Assembly: GCF_011752565.1 (NCBI RefSeq)
Contig: NZ_VWXK01000015.1
Span: forward strand, 1 to 64,000
Length of the DNA stretch: 64,000 nt
DNA from: Pantoea sp. Ap-967
GTDB taxonomy: Bacteria > Pseudomonadota > Gammaproteobacteria > Pseudomonadales > Pseudomonadaceae
Direction of reading: 5' to 3'
The position numbers were made by a program, and so were the translations under genes. The notes beneath the pieces were generated by a model, which saw only the letters and a list, made by a program, of their open reading frames with translations, did not search any database and was not told where the DNA came from. Below are positions 55,717-64,000 of this stretch, in pieces. Each line of letters starts with the position of its first letter. The stretch's first letter is position 1.

Positions 55717-57624
55717 TCACAGCACCGGCTTGCGCGGTGCTCCACTGCGCCGCTTGGCCATGGCCGCCAGGCGCACGGCAACGTTCGCCGCGCCATACCC
55801 GGCATACCCACCCTTGCGCTGGATGATCTCGAAGAAGAAACGCTCCTCGAACGGCTCGGTGTACACGTGGAACAGCTCACCGCCTTGGGCATCACGGTCG
55901 TACAGCACGTTGTAGTACGCCAACTCACTGAGAAACTCGTCGTTGAAGTCGAACCGCGCCGCCAAATCGTCGTAGTAGTTCAACGGAATTTCCAGCAACG
56001 GCACGCCCGATTCCTTGGCCCGCGCCACCTCGCTGAAAATGTCCTCGCAATCGAAGGCGATGTGGTGCACGCCCGAACCACGGTAGCTCGACAGGGCATG
56101 GGCAATGGCGGTGTTGCGGTTCTCGGAGATGTTGAGCGGCAAGCGCAGGCTGCCGCACTGGCTGCGCAGCGCCCGGCTTTTCACCAGGCCATAGGGGTCG
56201 GGCAGCACCACCTCGTCATCGGCGGCGAAGTCGAACAGGCTCTTGTAGAACAGCACCCAGCTGTCCAGCGACTCAGCCGGCAGCGCCAGGGCCATGTGGT
56301 CGATACGCTTGAGGCCACCACTGGCCGCAGCAGCCGGGTTCAGGCGGAAATCGGTGTCATACAGCGATTGCCCCTCCTTGCCCTGCTCCACCAGGTAGAT
56401 CAGGCTGCCATCCGGTGCGCGTACGGCAGGCACTTCACACTCGTTGGGGCCAACCAGGCCGCGGAACGGCTGGCCACGAAAATCAGTGGCGCGCTGCAAC
56501 GCGGCGTGCTCGTCCTTCACCCGCAGGGCGGTGGCGCACAGCGAAGGGCCATGGGCCTCGAAGAAGTTGTGGCCGAAGGAATAGGGCTCGGCGTTCAGCA
56601 CGATATTGATGTCGTTCTGGCGCAGCAGACGCACATCCTTGCTGCGGTGCTTGCCGGCTTCGGCAAAACCCAGGCGCGTGAGCCAGCTACCCAGCCGGGC
56701 GCCAACCGCCTCGTCGACGGCAAACTCCAGGAACTCAACGCCGTCGTAGGCACTGGCGGCCGGTGGGGTGAACAGCACGCCCGGCTCCACGGTGGTGCCC
56801 TCTTCTGCCAGGCGCAGGCGAGTTTGTTCTTCAAGATACAGCAGCGAGCGCAGGCCATCGGCGGCGTTCTGCCGTGGCGGTGCTGCGCGGAAGCCATCGT
56901 TGAAGATTTCCAGCGACAGCGGGCCGCGGTAGCCGGTGGCGAGGATCGGCGCGAGGAAACCGGCCAGGTCCATTTCGCCCTGGCCCGGGAAGTTGCGGAA
57001 GTGGCGGCTCCACTCCAGCACGTCCATGTTCAGGATCGGCGCATCGGCCATCTGCACGAAGAAGATCTTGTCACCGGGAATATCGCGGATCGCGGCCGGG
57101 TCGCCCTTGAGCGACAAGGTGTGGAAGCTGTCGAGGATCACACCGAGGGCCGCATGGTCGGCCTGGCGCACCAGGTTCCACACTTGCTGGTAGGTATTGA
57201 CGTGACGGCCCCAGGCCAGGGCTTCGTAGCCGATGCGCAAGCCACGCTTGCCGGCGTGCTCGGCGAGCAGGCGCAGGTCATCGACCAACAATTGTTCTTC
57301 GCCCAGGGCATCGGCCTGGACGTTGCTGCACACCAGCACCAGGTCGGTGCCCAGCTCTTGCATCAGGTCGAACTTGCGCTCGGCACGGTCGAGGTTTTTC
57401 TGCAGGCGGTCACGGCGGCAGCCTTCGAAATCACGGAACGGCTGGAACAGGGTGATGGCAATGCCCAGGTCGGCGCACATCTGCCGTACTTCGCGGGGGC
57501 TACCGGCGTAGTACAGCAAGTCGTTCTCGAAGATCTCGACGCCGTCGAAACCGGCGGCGGCGATGGCTTCGAGCTTTTCCGGCAGGGTGCCGCTCAAGGA
57601 CACGGTGGCTATCGAACGCTGCAT
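55717..57624 (-). CDS. quiC: 3-Dehydroshikimate dehydratase fused to an HPPD-like domain
   Basis: A 635-residue two-domain enzyme. Residues about 1-270 form a sugar-phosphate-isomerase-like TIM barrel converting 3-dehydroshikimate to protocatechuate. The metal-ligand segments YEALAWG, LDSFHTL, VQMADAP and LEIFNDG are visible. Residues about 285-620 form a vicinal-oxygen-chelate domain resembling 4-hydroxyphenylpyruvate dioxygenase (HHIAFDCEDIF, FEERFFFEIIQRKGGYAGYG). This fusion is the bacterial QuiC1/QsuB type of P. putida and Corynebacterium. Its substrate arises from quinate or shikimate. The gene is divergent from an MHS-family transporter, whose probable substrate is the same pathway's shikimate, quinate or dehydroshikimate. 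ATG 57624 begins MQRSIATVSLSG. Confidence 0.95.
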   Translation of the reverse strand: MQRSIATVSLSGTLPEKLEAIAAAGFDGVEIFENDLLYYAGSPREVRQMCADLGIAITLFQPFRDFEGCRRDRLQKNLDRAERKFDLMQELGTDLVLVCSNVQADALGEEQLLVDDLRLLAEHAGKRGLRIGYEALAWGRHVNTYQQVWNLVRQADHAALGVILDSFHTLSLKGDPAAIRDIPGDKIFFVQMADAPILNMDVLEWSRHFRNFPGQGEMDLAGFLAPILATGYRGPLSLEIFNDGFRAAPPRQNAADGLRSLLYLEEQTRLRLAEEGTTVEPGVLFTPPAASAYDGVEFLEFAVDEAVGARLGSWLTRLGFAEAGKHRSKDVRLLRQNDINIVLNAEPYSFGHNFFEAHGPSLCATALRVKDEHAALQRATDFRGQPFRGLVGPNECEVPAVRAPDGSLIYLVEQGKEGQSLYDTDFRLNPAAAASGGLKRIDHMALALPAESLDSWVLFYKSLFDFAADDEVVLPDPYGLVKSRALRSQCGSLRLPLNISENRNTAIAHALSSYRGSGVHHIAFDCEDIFSEVARAKESGVPLLEIPLNYYDDLAARFDFNDEFLSELAYYNVLYDRDAQGGELFHVYTEPFEERFFFEIIQRKGGYAGYGAANVAVRLAAMAKRRSGAPRKPVL

Positions 57625-58104
57625 GGGGAAGTTCCTTGTTATTGGACGGACGACGGGCCGAAACCGCAATGGGTTTCTGGCACAGTCGATTATTCGCGGG
57701 TAAAGTCGACCCGGCAATCTGTTTGTACGGAATGGTTAGTTTTGCGTTCGATTACCGCACAAAACCGATTTCGACGAATTGATTCAGCGTCATCCCTAGG
57801 CAAACATGAACCCAGACGCAGGCACACCGACCGCCCCTTTCTGCCCTGATGGCGTTCGGCGGAACCTGCGCAGACTCGCCCAACGTCACAACATAATAAG
57901 TTCAATAAATTCGGGTACCGACCTATGCACACCTCCATCGCCTTGCGATCCGCACCTGCTCGTTCGTCCATCCATTGCAGACACCGCCTGCGATCGCCCG
58001 CGCTATAACGCACGCCTTACTCCCGACAAGCGATCGCACCCCACTGCCCGCCTCCACAGGCGAGGCCAGCCGTGCGGCGACCTACAAGAACAACGGAGAC
58101 AACG
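57625..58104. other. Divergent control region between quiC and the MHS transporter
   Basis: 480 bp with no supported gene. It holds the two divergent promoters. The section 57700-57800 is AT-rich and carries an IclR/PcaR-like box (57746-57760), and 57890-57920 (CATAATAAGTTCAATAAATTC) is an AT-rich promoter-like stretch. The transporter ribosome site is GGAG about 58096. Confidence 0.6.
57746..57760. promoter_or_regulatory. PcaR/IclR-type operator candidate
   Basis: GTTCGATTACCGCAC differs at two positions from the PcaR site GTTCGATAATCGCAC that I recall from P. putida protocatechuate genes. It lies about 120 bp upstream of quiC, whose product is protocatechuate. The identity of the binding protein (PcaR, or a paralogous IclR regulator) is not shown by the sequence. 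Confidence 0.5.
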
Positions 58105-59478
58105 ATGGCTCACTCAAGCTCCCAAGCCAAGAAAGCGACCGCCAGCGGTTGGATTGGCTCGGCACTCGAATACTACGATTTCTTCATCTATGCCCAGGCT
58201 GCGGCACTGATTTTCCCGCAGATCTTCTTCCCCAACACCGACCCAAAAATGGCCATCATCGCCTCGCTGGCCACCTATGGCGTGGGCTACCTGGCACGCC
58301 CGGTCGGCGCCTTCGTGCTTGGCCACTGGGGCGATACCCGTGGGCGCAAGAACGTGTTGCTGCTGTGCATGTTCCTGATGGGCCTGTCGACCATGGCCGT
58401 CGGCCTGCTGCCTACCTACCACGACATCGGCCTGCTGGCCCCGGCCTTGCTGGTGGTGCTGCGCCTGGTCCAGGGCTTTGCCGTGGCCGGTGAAATTTCC
58501 GGTGCCAGTTCCATGATCATGGAGCATGCCCCGTTCGGGCGGCGTGGCTACTACGCCAGCTTCACCCTGCAGGGCGTGCAGGCCGGCCAGGTGCTGGCGG
58601 CGGCGGTGTTCCTGCCGCTGGCCTACTTCATGCCCAGTGAAGCCTTCAACGACTGGGGCTGGCGCATTCCGTTCCTGATGAGCGCCGTGGTGCTGATCGC
58701 AGGCTTCATCATCCGCAAGGAAGTGCATGAAACCCCGGCCTTCGTGAAGGAGGAAAAACAGGACAAGGTGGCCAAGTCGCCGATCAGCGAAGCTTTCCGC
58801 CACAGCTGGAAGCACATGGTGCTGGTGATGTTCATGGCCCTGATGAACGTGATTCCGGTGGTTGCCACCATCTTCGGCGCGGCCTACGCGGTACAGCCGG
58901 CCTATGGCATCGGCTTCGACAAGAGCGTGTACCTGTGGATTCCGGTGGTGGGCAACATCGTCGCGGTGCTGGTGATTCCGTTCGTGGGCAACCTGTCGGA
59001 CAAGATCGGCCGTCGCCCGACCATGATCGCCGGCTGCCTGGGCTCGGGCCTGCTGGCCTTCGTCTACTTGTATGCGATCAGCATCCAGAACGTGCCGCTG
59101 GCCTTCGCCGCCTCGATCGTGATGTGGGGCATGGTGTACCAGGGCTACAACGCGGTATTCCCAAGCTTCTACCCAGAGCTGTTCCACACCCGCTACCGCG
59201 TTTCGGCCATGGCCATTGCCCAGAACATCGGCACCATGCTGACCGCAATGCTGCCAGCGCTGTTCGCCCTGGTGGCGCCACCGGGTTCGGAAAACATTCC
59301 GCTGGTGGTGGGTGGGCTGGCGTTCTTCATTACCTGCGTGTGTGCCCTGGCAGCTTACATTGCACCGGAAACCCACCGCTTGGCGATGGAAGACCTGGGC
59401 AATCCGGAGGCCAAGCCGATGGAGAAGGCCGCGTTCGAAGCCAGCCGTAAAGGCAGCTTTCAGGCGGTGAGCCACTGA
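58105..59478 (+). CDS. MHS-family metabolite:H+ symporter, probably shikimate/quinate-type
   Basis: A 457-residue, 12-helix inner-membrane transporter: GWIGSALEYYDFFIYAQAAALIFPQIFF (MHS signature), GYLARPVGAFVLGHWGDTRGRKNVLLL, LRLVQGFAVAGEISGASSMIMEHAPFGRRGYYASF, and FVGNLSDKIGRRPTMI. Typical substrates of MHS carriers are shikimate, citrate, betaine or aromatic acids. Divergence from the dehydroshikimate dehydratase gene makes quinate/shikimate or dehydroshikimate uptake the best inference. ATG 58105 (MAHSSSQ) follows GGAG. The gene ends at a REP and is convergent with ddc. Confidence 0.9.
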   Translation: MAHSSSQAKKATASGWIGSALEYYDFFIYAQAAALIFPQIFFPNTDPKMAIIASLATYGVGYLARPVGAFVLGHWGDTRGRKNVLLLCMFLMGLSTMAVGLLPTYHDIGLLAPALLVVLRLVQGFAVAGEISGASSMIMEHAPFGRRGYYASFTLQGVQAGQVLAAAVFLPLAYFMPSEAFNDWGWRIPFLMSAVVLIAGFIIRKEVHETPAFVKEEKQDKVAKSPISEAFRHSWKHMVLVMFMALMNVIPVVATIFGAAYAVQPAYGIGFDKSVYLWIPVVGNIVAVLVIPFVGNLSDKIGRRPTMIAGCLGSGLLAFVYLYAISIQNVPLAFAASIVMWGMVYQGYNAVFPSFYPELFHTRYRVSAMAIAQNIGTMLTAMLPALFALVAPPGSENIPLVVGGLAFFITCVCALAAYIAPETHRLAMEDLGNPEAKPMEKAAFEASRKGSFQAVSH

Positions 59479-59487
59479 TAGTTCGTA

Positions 59488-59580
59488 TGGGGCCGCTTTG
59501 CGGCCCTATCGCGACCTGCGGTCGCTCCTACCAGGGCGCGCATTCCCCCGCAGGTCGCGATGGGCTGCAACGCAGCCCCA
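59488..59580. repeat. REP pair
   Basis: GGGGCCGCTTTGCGGCCC and GGGCTGCAACGCAGCCCC flank GCGACCTGCGGTCGC and a related GCAGGTCGCGA arm, between the convergent MHS and ddc genes. Confidence 0.85.
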
Positions 59581-59586
59581 GCGATG

Positions 59587-60999
59587 TCAGCCAGCAACCA
59601 CTCGCTGCAGATTGACCCAAAGCTTCTGCACATGCTCCCGCTCGGTCGGCAACGCCCCCACCGACACCCGCACCATCCATTGCCCCTGCAGCGTCGCCGG
59701 CGTCACATACGCCACCCCGGATGCATTCAACCGCTCGGCCCACGCCCGGGTATGGGCATCCAGCGCCTCCCCTTGCAACCCCGCCGGCCGATGGCGAATG
59801 CACAAGGTCTGCAACTGCACCGGCGCCAGCACTTCCCAGCCCACCGTCGCCTCAACCTGCTGCGCCAGCCAACGGGCATTGTCCAGGTCCCGGCGCAAGC
59901 GCTGCTGCAAAGCCTCCACCCCTTCACTGCGCAACATGAACCACAGCTTCAACGCCCGGAACCTGCGCCCCAGCGGGATACCCCAGTCACGCAGGTTCTT
60001 CACCTCCCCGTCCACCGCCGATTGCAGGTAGCTGGGGTTGGTGCTCATCACCCGAATCAGGTGCTGCGGGTCGCGCACGTAGTAGATCGAACAGTCGAAG
60101 GCCACGCCCAACCATTTGTGGGCGTTGACCACCACCGAGTCGGCCAGCTCGATACCGTCCCACATCCAGCGGCATTCCGGCAGAATCATCGCCGAGCCGG
60201 CCATGGCCGAGTCCACGTGCAGCCACAGGCCGTTGGCCTGGGCAATTTCGCCAATCGGGCGCAGCGGGTCGAGGGCCGTAGTGGTGGTGGTGCCGGTGGT
60301 GGCGACCACCGCGCACGGCTGGTTGCCGGCGGCCAGGTCCTGCTCGATAGCGGCCTGCAGCGCTTGCGGGCACATGGCGAACTGCGCATCGGTGGCGATC
60401 AGGCGGATGTTGGCACGGCCGAACCCGGCCAGCAGCGCAGCTTTGTCGACGGAGCTGTGGGCGTGGGCGCTGACGTAGACGATCAGCGGCTTGCTTTCGG
60501 CTTGCAGGCCGCCGCGTACCAGCGCGTAGTCGGTGGCGCGCTCACGGGCGCTGATCAAGGCCACCAGGGTACTGGTGGACGCGGTGTCCTGGATCACCCC
60601 GCTCCACTGGCCCGACAGGCCGAGCAACTGGCGCAGCCAGTCGAGGGTGGTTTCCTCCAGCTCGCTCAGTGCCGGGCTGGACTGCCACGACAGGCCGAGC
60701 ACGCCGAGGCCTGTGCTGAGGAAATCGCCAAGCACCGATGACAGGGTACCATTGGAGGGGAAGTAGCCGTAGAAGTCCGGGTGCTGCCAGTGCGACAGGC
60801 CCGGCATCAGCAACTGGTTGACGTCGGCGAGGATGGCGTCGAAGGGTTCGCCCTGCTGCGGCGCGCCTTTTGGCAGTTGCGCCTTGAGGTAACCGGGCTC
60901 GACCTGGGCCATGACCGGGCGCTCGCCCACGGACTGGCGATAGTCGGCGATCAGGTCGATCAGCTGGTGGCCGTACTGGCGGAATTGTTCTGGGGTCAC
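59587..60999 (-). CDS. ddc: PLP-dependent aromatic-L-amino-acid decarboxylase (DOPA decarboxylase)
   Basis: A 470-residue group-II PLP decarboxylase: HWQHPDFYGYFPSNGTLSSVLGDFLSTGLGVLGLSWQSSPALSELE, the PLP-binding loop VIQDTASTSTLVALISARERAT, HSSVDKAALLAG, the WLHVDSAMAGSA aspartate, and the Schiff-base lysine in VVNAHKWLGVAFDCS (Lys295). P. putida has a characterised L-DOPA/5-hydroxytryptophan decarboxylase of this kind. It converts DOPA to dopamine and 5-HTP to serotonin. ATG 60999 begins MTPEQFRQYGHQLIDLIADY. A LysR regulator lies upstream on the same strand (79-bp gap). Confidence 0.93.
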   Translation of the reverse strand: MTPEQFRQYGHQLIDLIADYRQSVGERPVMAQVEPGYLKAQLPKGAPQQGEPFDAILADVNQLLMPGLSHWQHPDFYGYFPSNGTLSSVLGDFLSTGLGVLGLSWQSSPALSELEETTLDWLRQLLGLSGQWSGVIQDTASTSTLVALISARERATDYALVRGGLQAESKPLIVYVSAHAHSSVDKAALLAGFGRANIRLIATDAQFAMCPQALQAAIEQDLAAGNQPCAVVATTGTTTTTALDPLRPIGEIAQANGLWLHVDSAMAGSAMILPECRWMWDGIELADSVVVNAHKWLGVAFDCSIYYVRDPQHLIRVMSTNPSYLQSAVDGEVKNLRDWGIPLGRRFRALKLWFMLRSEGVEALQQRLRRDLDNARWLAQQVEATVGWEVLAPVQLQTLCIRHRPAGLQGEALDAHTRAWAERLNASGVAYVTPATLQGQWMVRVSVGALPTEREHVQKLWVNLQRVVAG

Positions 61000-61078
61000 G
61001 TGCGGGGCTCCTGGGGGTGGGTTGTTGCCAGTCTAGGCGCCTGGCGGCAGGCGAATAACCCCGCTTCGTGCATACCTC

Positions 61079-62023
61079 CTATGGCAAACCCGCAACCCCG
61101 CCCTGCACCCCGAACTGCGACTGGCGCCACAGCTCGAACACCCGGTTGCGCAACCAGCGGTGTTCGGCCGAGGCCTGCAGGCGCTGGTGCCACACCACCC
61201 AATAGCGCTGGGTATGCGCCACAAACCCCAGGGGCCGCCACGCCAGGCCATGCAGCCGGCACAATTGCCGGGCGATATGCTCAGGCACGGTGGCCAAAGC
61301 CTGGCTGTTGCCGATCACCTGCACGGTGGCCGAGAAGAACGGCACCTCCAGGCTGACCCGCCGCTGCAAGCCTTGGGCGCGCAGGTGGCGGTCGATGAAA
61401 CTGTCCTTGTCGCCACCGCCAGAAATGCGCACATGCTTGCAGGACAGGTAATCGTCCTGCCCCAGCACCGCCAGGGCAGCCAGCTGGTGGTCCTGGCGCA
61501 TCAGGCACACCGCCCGGTCTTCACCCAGCAGGCGGCCATGCAGGTTGGGCGGCGACTCATCGAACAGGGTGGTCGCCAGGTCGATCTCGCCACTGGCCAG
61601 CAAGGCATACTGCCCGGCCTGCCAGGTGCGGTAGTCGATGCACACGCCGGGCGCTTCCTGTTCCAGGGCCGCCACCAGCAACGGCAGCATGTGCTCGGCC
61701 ACGTAGTCGGAAGCGGCCAGGCAGAAGCGGCGCTCGCAGCGGGCCGGGTCGAAGGTGGCGGGTTGGCGCAGGGCCTGGAGTTCTTCGAGCACCTGGCGCA
61801 GGGGTTCGACCAAGGCTTCGGCATGCTCGCTGAGCACGTAGCCCCGGCCCTGGCGCACCAGCAACGGGTCGTCGAAGGCTTGGCGCAGGTGGGCCAGCTG
61901 GCGGCTCAGGGCCGACTGGCTGACGCCCAGGCGGTCGGCGGCATGGCTGAGGTTCTTGAGCTGCAGGAGGCAGTCGAGGGTGCGCAGGTGGGCGAGGCTG
62001 AGGGAGGCGAAGGTGGGGTTCAT
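61079..62023 (-). CDS. LysR-family transcriptional regulator
   Basis: A 314-residue LysR regulator. Helix-turn-helix: LAHLRTLDCLLQLKNLSHAADRLGVSQSALSRQLAHLRQAFDDPLLVRQGRGYVLSEHAEAL. The effector domain contains FCLAASDYVAEHMLPLLVAALEQEAPGVCIDYRTWQ, LATTLFDESPPNLHGRLLGEDRAVCLMRQDH and GNSQALATVPEHIARQLC. The layout (NodD/LeuO-like long linker, DLATT..) resembles the NodD/MexT branch. The ATG at 62023 gives MNPTFASLSLAHL; an upstream ATG would reach into a REP. It lies 79 bp before ddc on the same strand, so co-transcription or regulation of ddc is likely. Confidence 0.9.
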   Translation of the reverse strand: MNPTFASLSLAHLRTLDCLLQLKNLSHAADRLGVSQSALSRQLAHLRQAFDDPLLVRQGRGYVLSEHAEALVEPLRQVLEELQALRQPATFDPARCERRFCLAASDYVAEHMLPLLVAALEQEAPGVCIDYRTWQAGQYALLASGEIDLATTLFDESPPNLHGRLLGEDRAVCLMRQDHQLAALAVLGQDDYLSCKHVRISGGGDKDSFIDRHLRAQGLQRRVSLEVPFFSATVQVIGNSQALATVPEHIARQLCRLHGLAWRPLGFVAHTQRYWVVWHQRLQASAEHRWLRNRVFELWRQSQFGVQGGVAGLP

Positions 62024-62068
62024 CGGTGTTCGGCCCTGGGGTGCTGGCGAGGGTTTCACCCTCGCTTC

Positions 62069-62119
62069 GCGACCTGGCGGTCGCTCCTACGAGACGGGTA
62101 GGAGCGACCGCCAGGTCGC
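62069..62119. repeat. Inverted REP pair with perfect 22-bp arms
   Basis: GCGACCTGGCGGTCGCTCCTAC at 62069-62090 is the exact complement of 62098-62119; a further GGGCCGC/GCGGCCC hairpin follows to 62140. It lies between yebC-like and LysR genes. Confidence 0.9.
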
Positions 62120-62145
62120 GATGGGCCGCAAAGCGGCCCCAACGA

Positions 62146-62856
62146 TTAAGCGGTCAGCCCAACGTAGACGTTCTGCACGTCATCGTTCTCGTCAATCGCT
62201 TCCAGGAACGCTTCCACCTCAGCCAGCGCTTCAGCACTGAGGCTGGCCGCACTCACCGGGTTCTTCGGGGTATAGCCGATCTTCGCCGAAGTCACGCTGA
62301 AGCCATGCTCCGGCAGCGCCTTCTGTACCGCGTCCAGGTCGGTGGTGTCGGTGATGAACAGGGTCGAACCCTCTTCTTCACCCTCTTCGAAGTCCTGGGC
62401 ACCGGCTTCGATGGCGGCCATTTCCGGGTCGGCATCGCCTTCGGCGGTGGCTTCGATCATGCCAACGTGGTTGAAGTCCCAGGCCACCGAGCCGCTGGCA
62501 CCGAGCTGGCCCTTGCGGAACAGCACGCGGATCTGCGCCACGGTACGGTTGACGTTGTCGGTCAGGCACTCGACGATCAGCGGCACCTGGTGCGGGGCAA
62601 AGCCCTCGTAGCTCACCGCCGAGTACTGCACGGCGTCGCCGTCGAGGCCGGCACCCTTGCGGATGGCGCGCTCCAGCGTCTCGCGGGTCATCGAGGCCTT
62701 CTTGGCCTGGACGATGGCCAGGCGCAGGCGCGGGTTCATCTCCGGGTCGGCGCCCGAGCGGGCTGCGATCTGGATTTCCTTGGACAGCTTGCCCATGATC
62801 TTGCCCTTGGCATTGGCAGCTGTTTCTCTATGTTTGGCTTTCCACTGTGCGCCCAT
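62146..62856 (-). CDS. YebC/PmpR-family regulator (YeeN branch)
   Basis: A 236-residue three-domain protein: MGAQWKAKHRETAANAKGKIMGKLSKEIQIAARSGADPEMNPRLRLAIVQAKKASMTRETLERAIRKGAG (N-terminal helical domain), then the EGFAPHQVPLIVECLTDNVNRTVAQIRVLFRKGQLGASGSVAWDFNHVGMIE cleft and an acidic C-terminal domain (EEGEEEGSTLFITDTTD). YebC-type proteins bind DNA or ribosomes; recent work implicates them in relieving ribosome stalling at proline-rich sites. The MGAQWK start, where other family members have MAGHSKW, is typical of the YeeN subgroup. It is a single gene between a REP pair and the FAD oxidoreductase. Confidence 0.9.
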   Translation of the reverse strand: MGAQWKAKHRETAANAKGKIMGKLSKEIQIAARSGADPEMNPRLRLAIVQAKKASMTRETLERAIRKGAGLDGDAVQYSAVSYEGFAPHQVPLIVECLTDNVNRTVAQIRVLFRKGQLGASGSVAWDFNHVGMIEATAEGDADPEMAAIEAGAQDFEEGEEEGSTLFITDTTDLDAVQKALPEHGFSVTSAKIGYTPKNPVSAASLSAEALAEVEAFLEAIDENDDVQNVYVGLTA

Positions 62857-62951
62857 GTCGACTCTCTTTGTTTCAGCGGCCAGTTCAGGAAGCGACCGGC
62901 CAAAAGTGGGAGCAGTTTATACGCCCTCGGGCAGCGGATCGACAAGTAATC

Positions 62952-64000
62952 TCACGCTTTGTCGGCCTTGCCGGCGGCAGCGGCAAAACGCGCCAAGCCC
63001 ACATCCAGCCGGCGCGGCCGCACACCGCGGTCCTCGGCGCGCTCCTTGCGGCGGATGGCATTGCGCACCATCAGCGAGCCCAGGTAGCGAATGGGTTCTG
63101 GCGGGAACAGCCCCAACGGCCCCTTGACCAGGGGTGAGCGGGTCCAGGGGTTGTCCATGCCCAGCGCCAGCGACGAGAGAATCTGCCCGCCCATGTGGCA
63201 GGGCCCTACCCCGCTGCCAGAGTAGCCGAAGCCATAGAATACGTTGCCCTGCCCGTCCAGCTTGCCGAAAAACGGCAGCCCGGTCACCGACCGGTCCGAC
63301 GGGCCGTTCCAGCTGGCCGCCAGCGGCACCTGGGCCAAGGCCGGGAAGAACTCGCCCAGGCTTTCGCGCAACAGCGGCCGGTACGGCGACGGCTGGTCGA
63401 ACACCGGCAACATGCGCCCGCCGTAGGCGAAGGTATTACCGCCCTTGCCCAGCATCAGCCGGCCGTCGGAGGTGTTGTGGTAGTAGTGCACGAAAATTCG
63501 TGAATCGAGCACGCTGACCCCGGTATCCAGGCCGATCTCGCGCAGTAACGCCGGGCACGGCTCGGTGATGACCATGTCGCTGGAGACAATCGCCACACTG
63601 CGCTCGAACTGTGGGAATGCCCGGGCCATCCAGGCGTTGAGGCCCAGCACCACCCGGTCGGCACGCACGCTGCCATGGGGGGTGCGCACCTGCACCGGCG
63701 CGCCGTGTTCAAGGCCGGTCATGGCCGTGCCTTCATGGATGCGCACCCCGCGCTGCAAGGCTACCCGGCGCAGGCCGCGCACCAGCTTGCCCGGTTGCAC
63801 GGTAGCGGCGGCCGGCGAGAACCAGCCTTCCAGGTGGCGCGCCGAACCTGCCAGGCGCTGCACCTGGCCCAGCGGCAGGCGCTCGAACGAATTGATGCCC
63901 TTTTGCTGCAACGCGGCAATCACCGCATCGGTGCTGCCCACCTGGGCCTGGTTGGTGGCGGTGTACAGGGTGCCGTCCAGGCGGTAGTCGCAGTCGATGC
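62952..64000 (-). CDS. FAD-dependent oxidoreductase (DAO fold), 5' part outside the window
   Basis: The visible 349 codons (in frame to the right edge) form the central and C-terminal part of a DAO-type flavoprotein: LAGSARHLEGWFSPAAATVQPGKLVRGLRRVALQRGV, VLGLNAWMARAFPQFERSVAIVSSDMVITEPCP, WNGPSDRSVTGLPFFGKLDGQGNVFYGFGYSGSGVGPCHMGGQILSSLALG (C-terminal flavin-proximal Gly-rich segment). The N-terminal GxGxxG Rossmann motif would lie beyond 64000. The substrate is unknown; relatives include aminophosphonate- and amino-acid-oxidising DAO proteins. Sequence upstream of 63941 (LDGTLYTATNQAQVGS) stays open to the window edge, so no start codon in the window is accepted. Confidence 0.85.
   Translation of the reverse strand, partial: IDCDYRLDGTLYTATNQAQVGSTDAVIAALQQKGINSFERLPLGQVQRLAGSARHLEGWFSPAAATVQPGKLVRGLRRVALQRGVRIHEGTAMTGLEHGAPVQVRTPHGSVRADRVVLGLNAWMARAFPQFERSVAIVSSDMVITEPCPALLREIGLDTGVSVLDSRIFVHYYHNTSDGRLMLGKGGNTFAYGGRMLPVFDQPSPYRPLLRESLGEFFPALAQVPLAASWNGPSDRSVTGLPFFGKLDGQGNVFYGFGYSGSGVGPCHMGGQILSSLALGMDNPWTRSPLVKGPLGLFPPEPIRYLGSLMVRNAIRRKERAEDRGVRPRRLDVGLARFAAAAGKADKA

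Overview
The window looks like a chromosomal segment of a fluorescent pseudomonad of the Pseudomonas putida group. The GC content and codon use are high and even. Many intergenic gaps carry Pseudomonas-type REP hairpins built around GTAGGAGCGAGC..GCTCGC or GCGGGGCAAGCCCGCTCC. Several gene neighbourhoods match those I know from P. putida: MerR regulator - mvaB - CrcY-like sRNA - mgtC, and LysR - ddc - MHS transporter - quiC. I see no tRNA, rRNA, CRISPR array or prophage. The only mobile element is the end of an IS3-family insertion sequence at the left edge.

Layout. 1-2015: IS3-family IS end inserted in a REP unit, a tandemly duplicated 214-bp REP pair, a LiuR-like MerR regulator with a perfect 16-bp palindrome upstream, and HMG-CoA lyase. 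2016-2547: a sigma54-driven small RNA with six AANAANAA motifs, interpreted as CrcY, the decoy RNA for Hfq/Crc carbon catabolite repression. 2548-12880: MgtC, DUF3203, a CcoG-type ferredoxin, a MocR-type regulator, and three consecutive paralogous soluble hybrid histidine kinases. 12891-19681: an SDR, a MarR-EmrA-EmrB efflux operon, an orphan FecR and a Na+/H+ antiporter. 20042-27258: a chemoreceptor, a betaine-type ABC binding protein and permease without an ATPase, and a sigma54-controlled sulfonate-sulfur operon (msuE, msuC-like, sfnR). 27361-36511: a Gly/His-rich secreted protein, a GST, a GNAT acetyltransferase, a large secreted M60-type metallopeptidase with a ricin-like lectin region, a three-gene operon (MFS, LysR, aspartase) and DUF2388. 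36644-43381: glycolate oxidase glcDEF, an MFS exporter, a DUF3833 lipoprotein, a chalcone-isomerase-like protein and a CsbD-like protein.

43526-54043 is a two-partner secretion operon (tpsB, then tpsA of 2960 residues), preceded by about 1.4 kb of gene-poor, AT-richer DNA and a 227-bp element with perfect 65-bp inverted arms. 55717-62023 is an aromatic-compound island: quiC (3-dehydroshikimate dehydratase), a divergent MHS transporter, ddc and a LysR regulator. The right end carries a YebC/YeeN-type regulator and a 5'-truncated FAD oxidoreductase.

Themes. Nutrient-source control recurs: CrcY-type catabolite-repression relief, leucine/isovalerate degradation, sulfonate-sulfur scavenging, glycolate, and quinate/shikimate catabolism. 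Surface and secreted functions also recur: the TPS exoprotein, the M60 protease and the Gly-rich protein. The least explained items are the triple hybrid-kinase array, the lectin-M60 protein, the alpha-helical insert inside the TPS beta-helix together with its TpsB partner lacking the usual VRGF arginine, and the 65-bp palindromic element.
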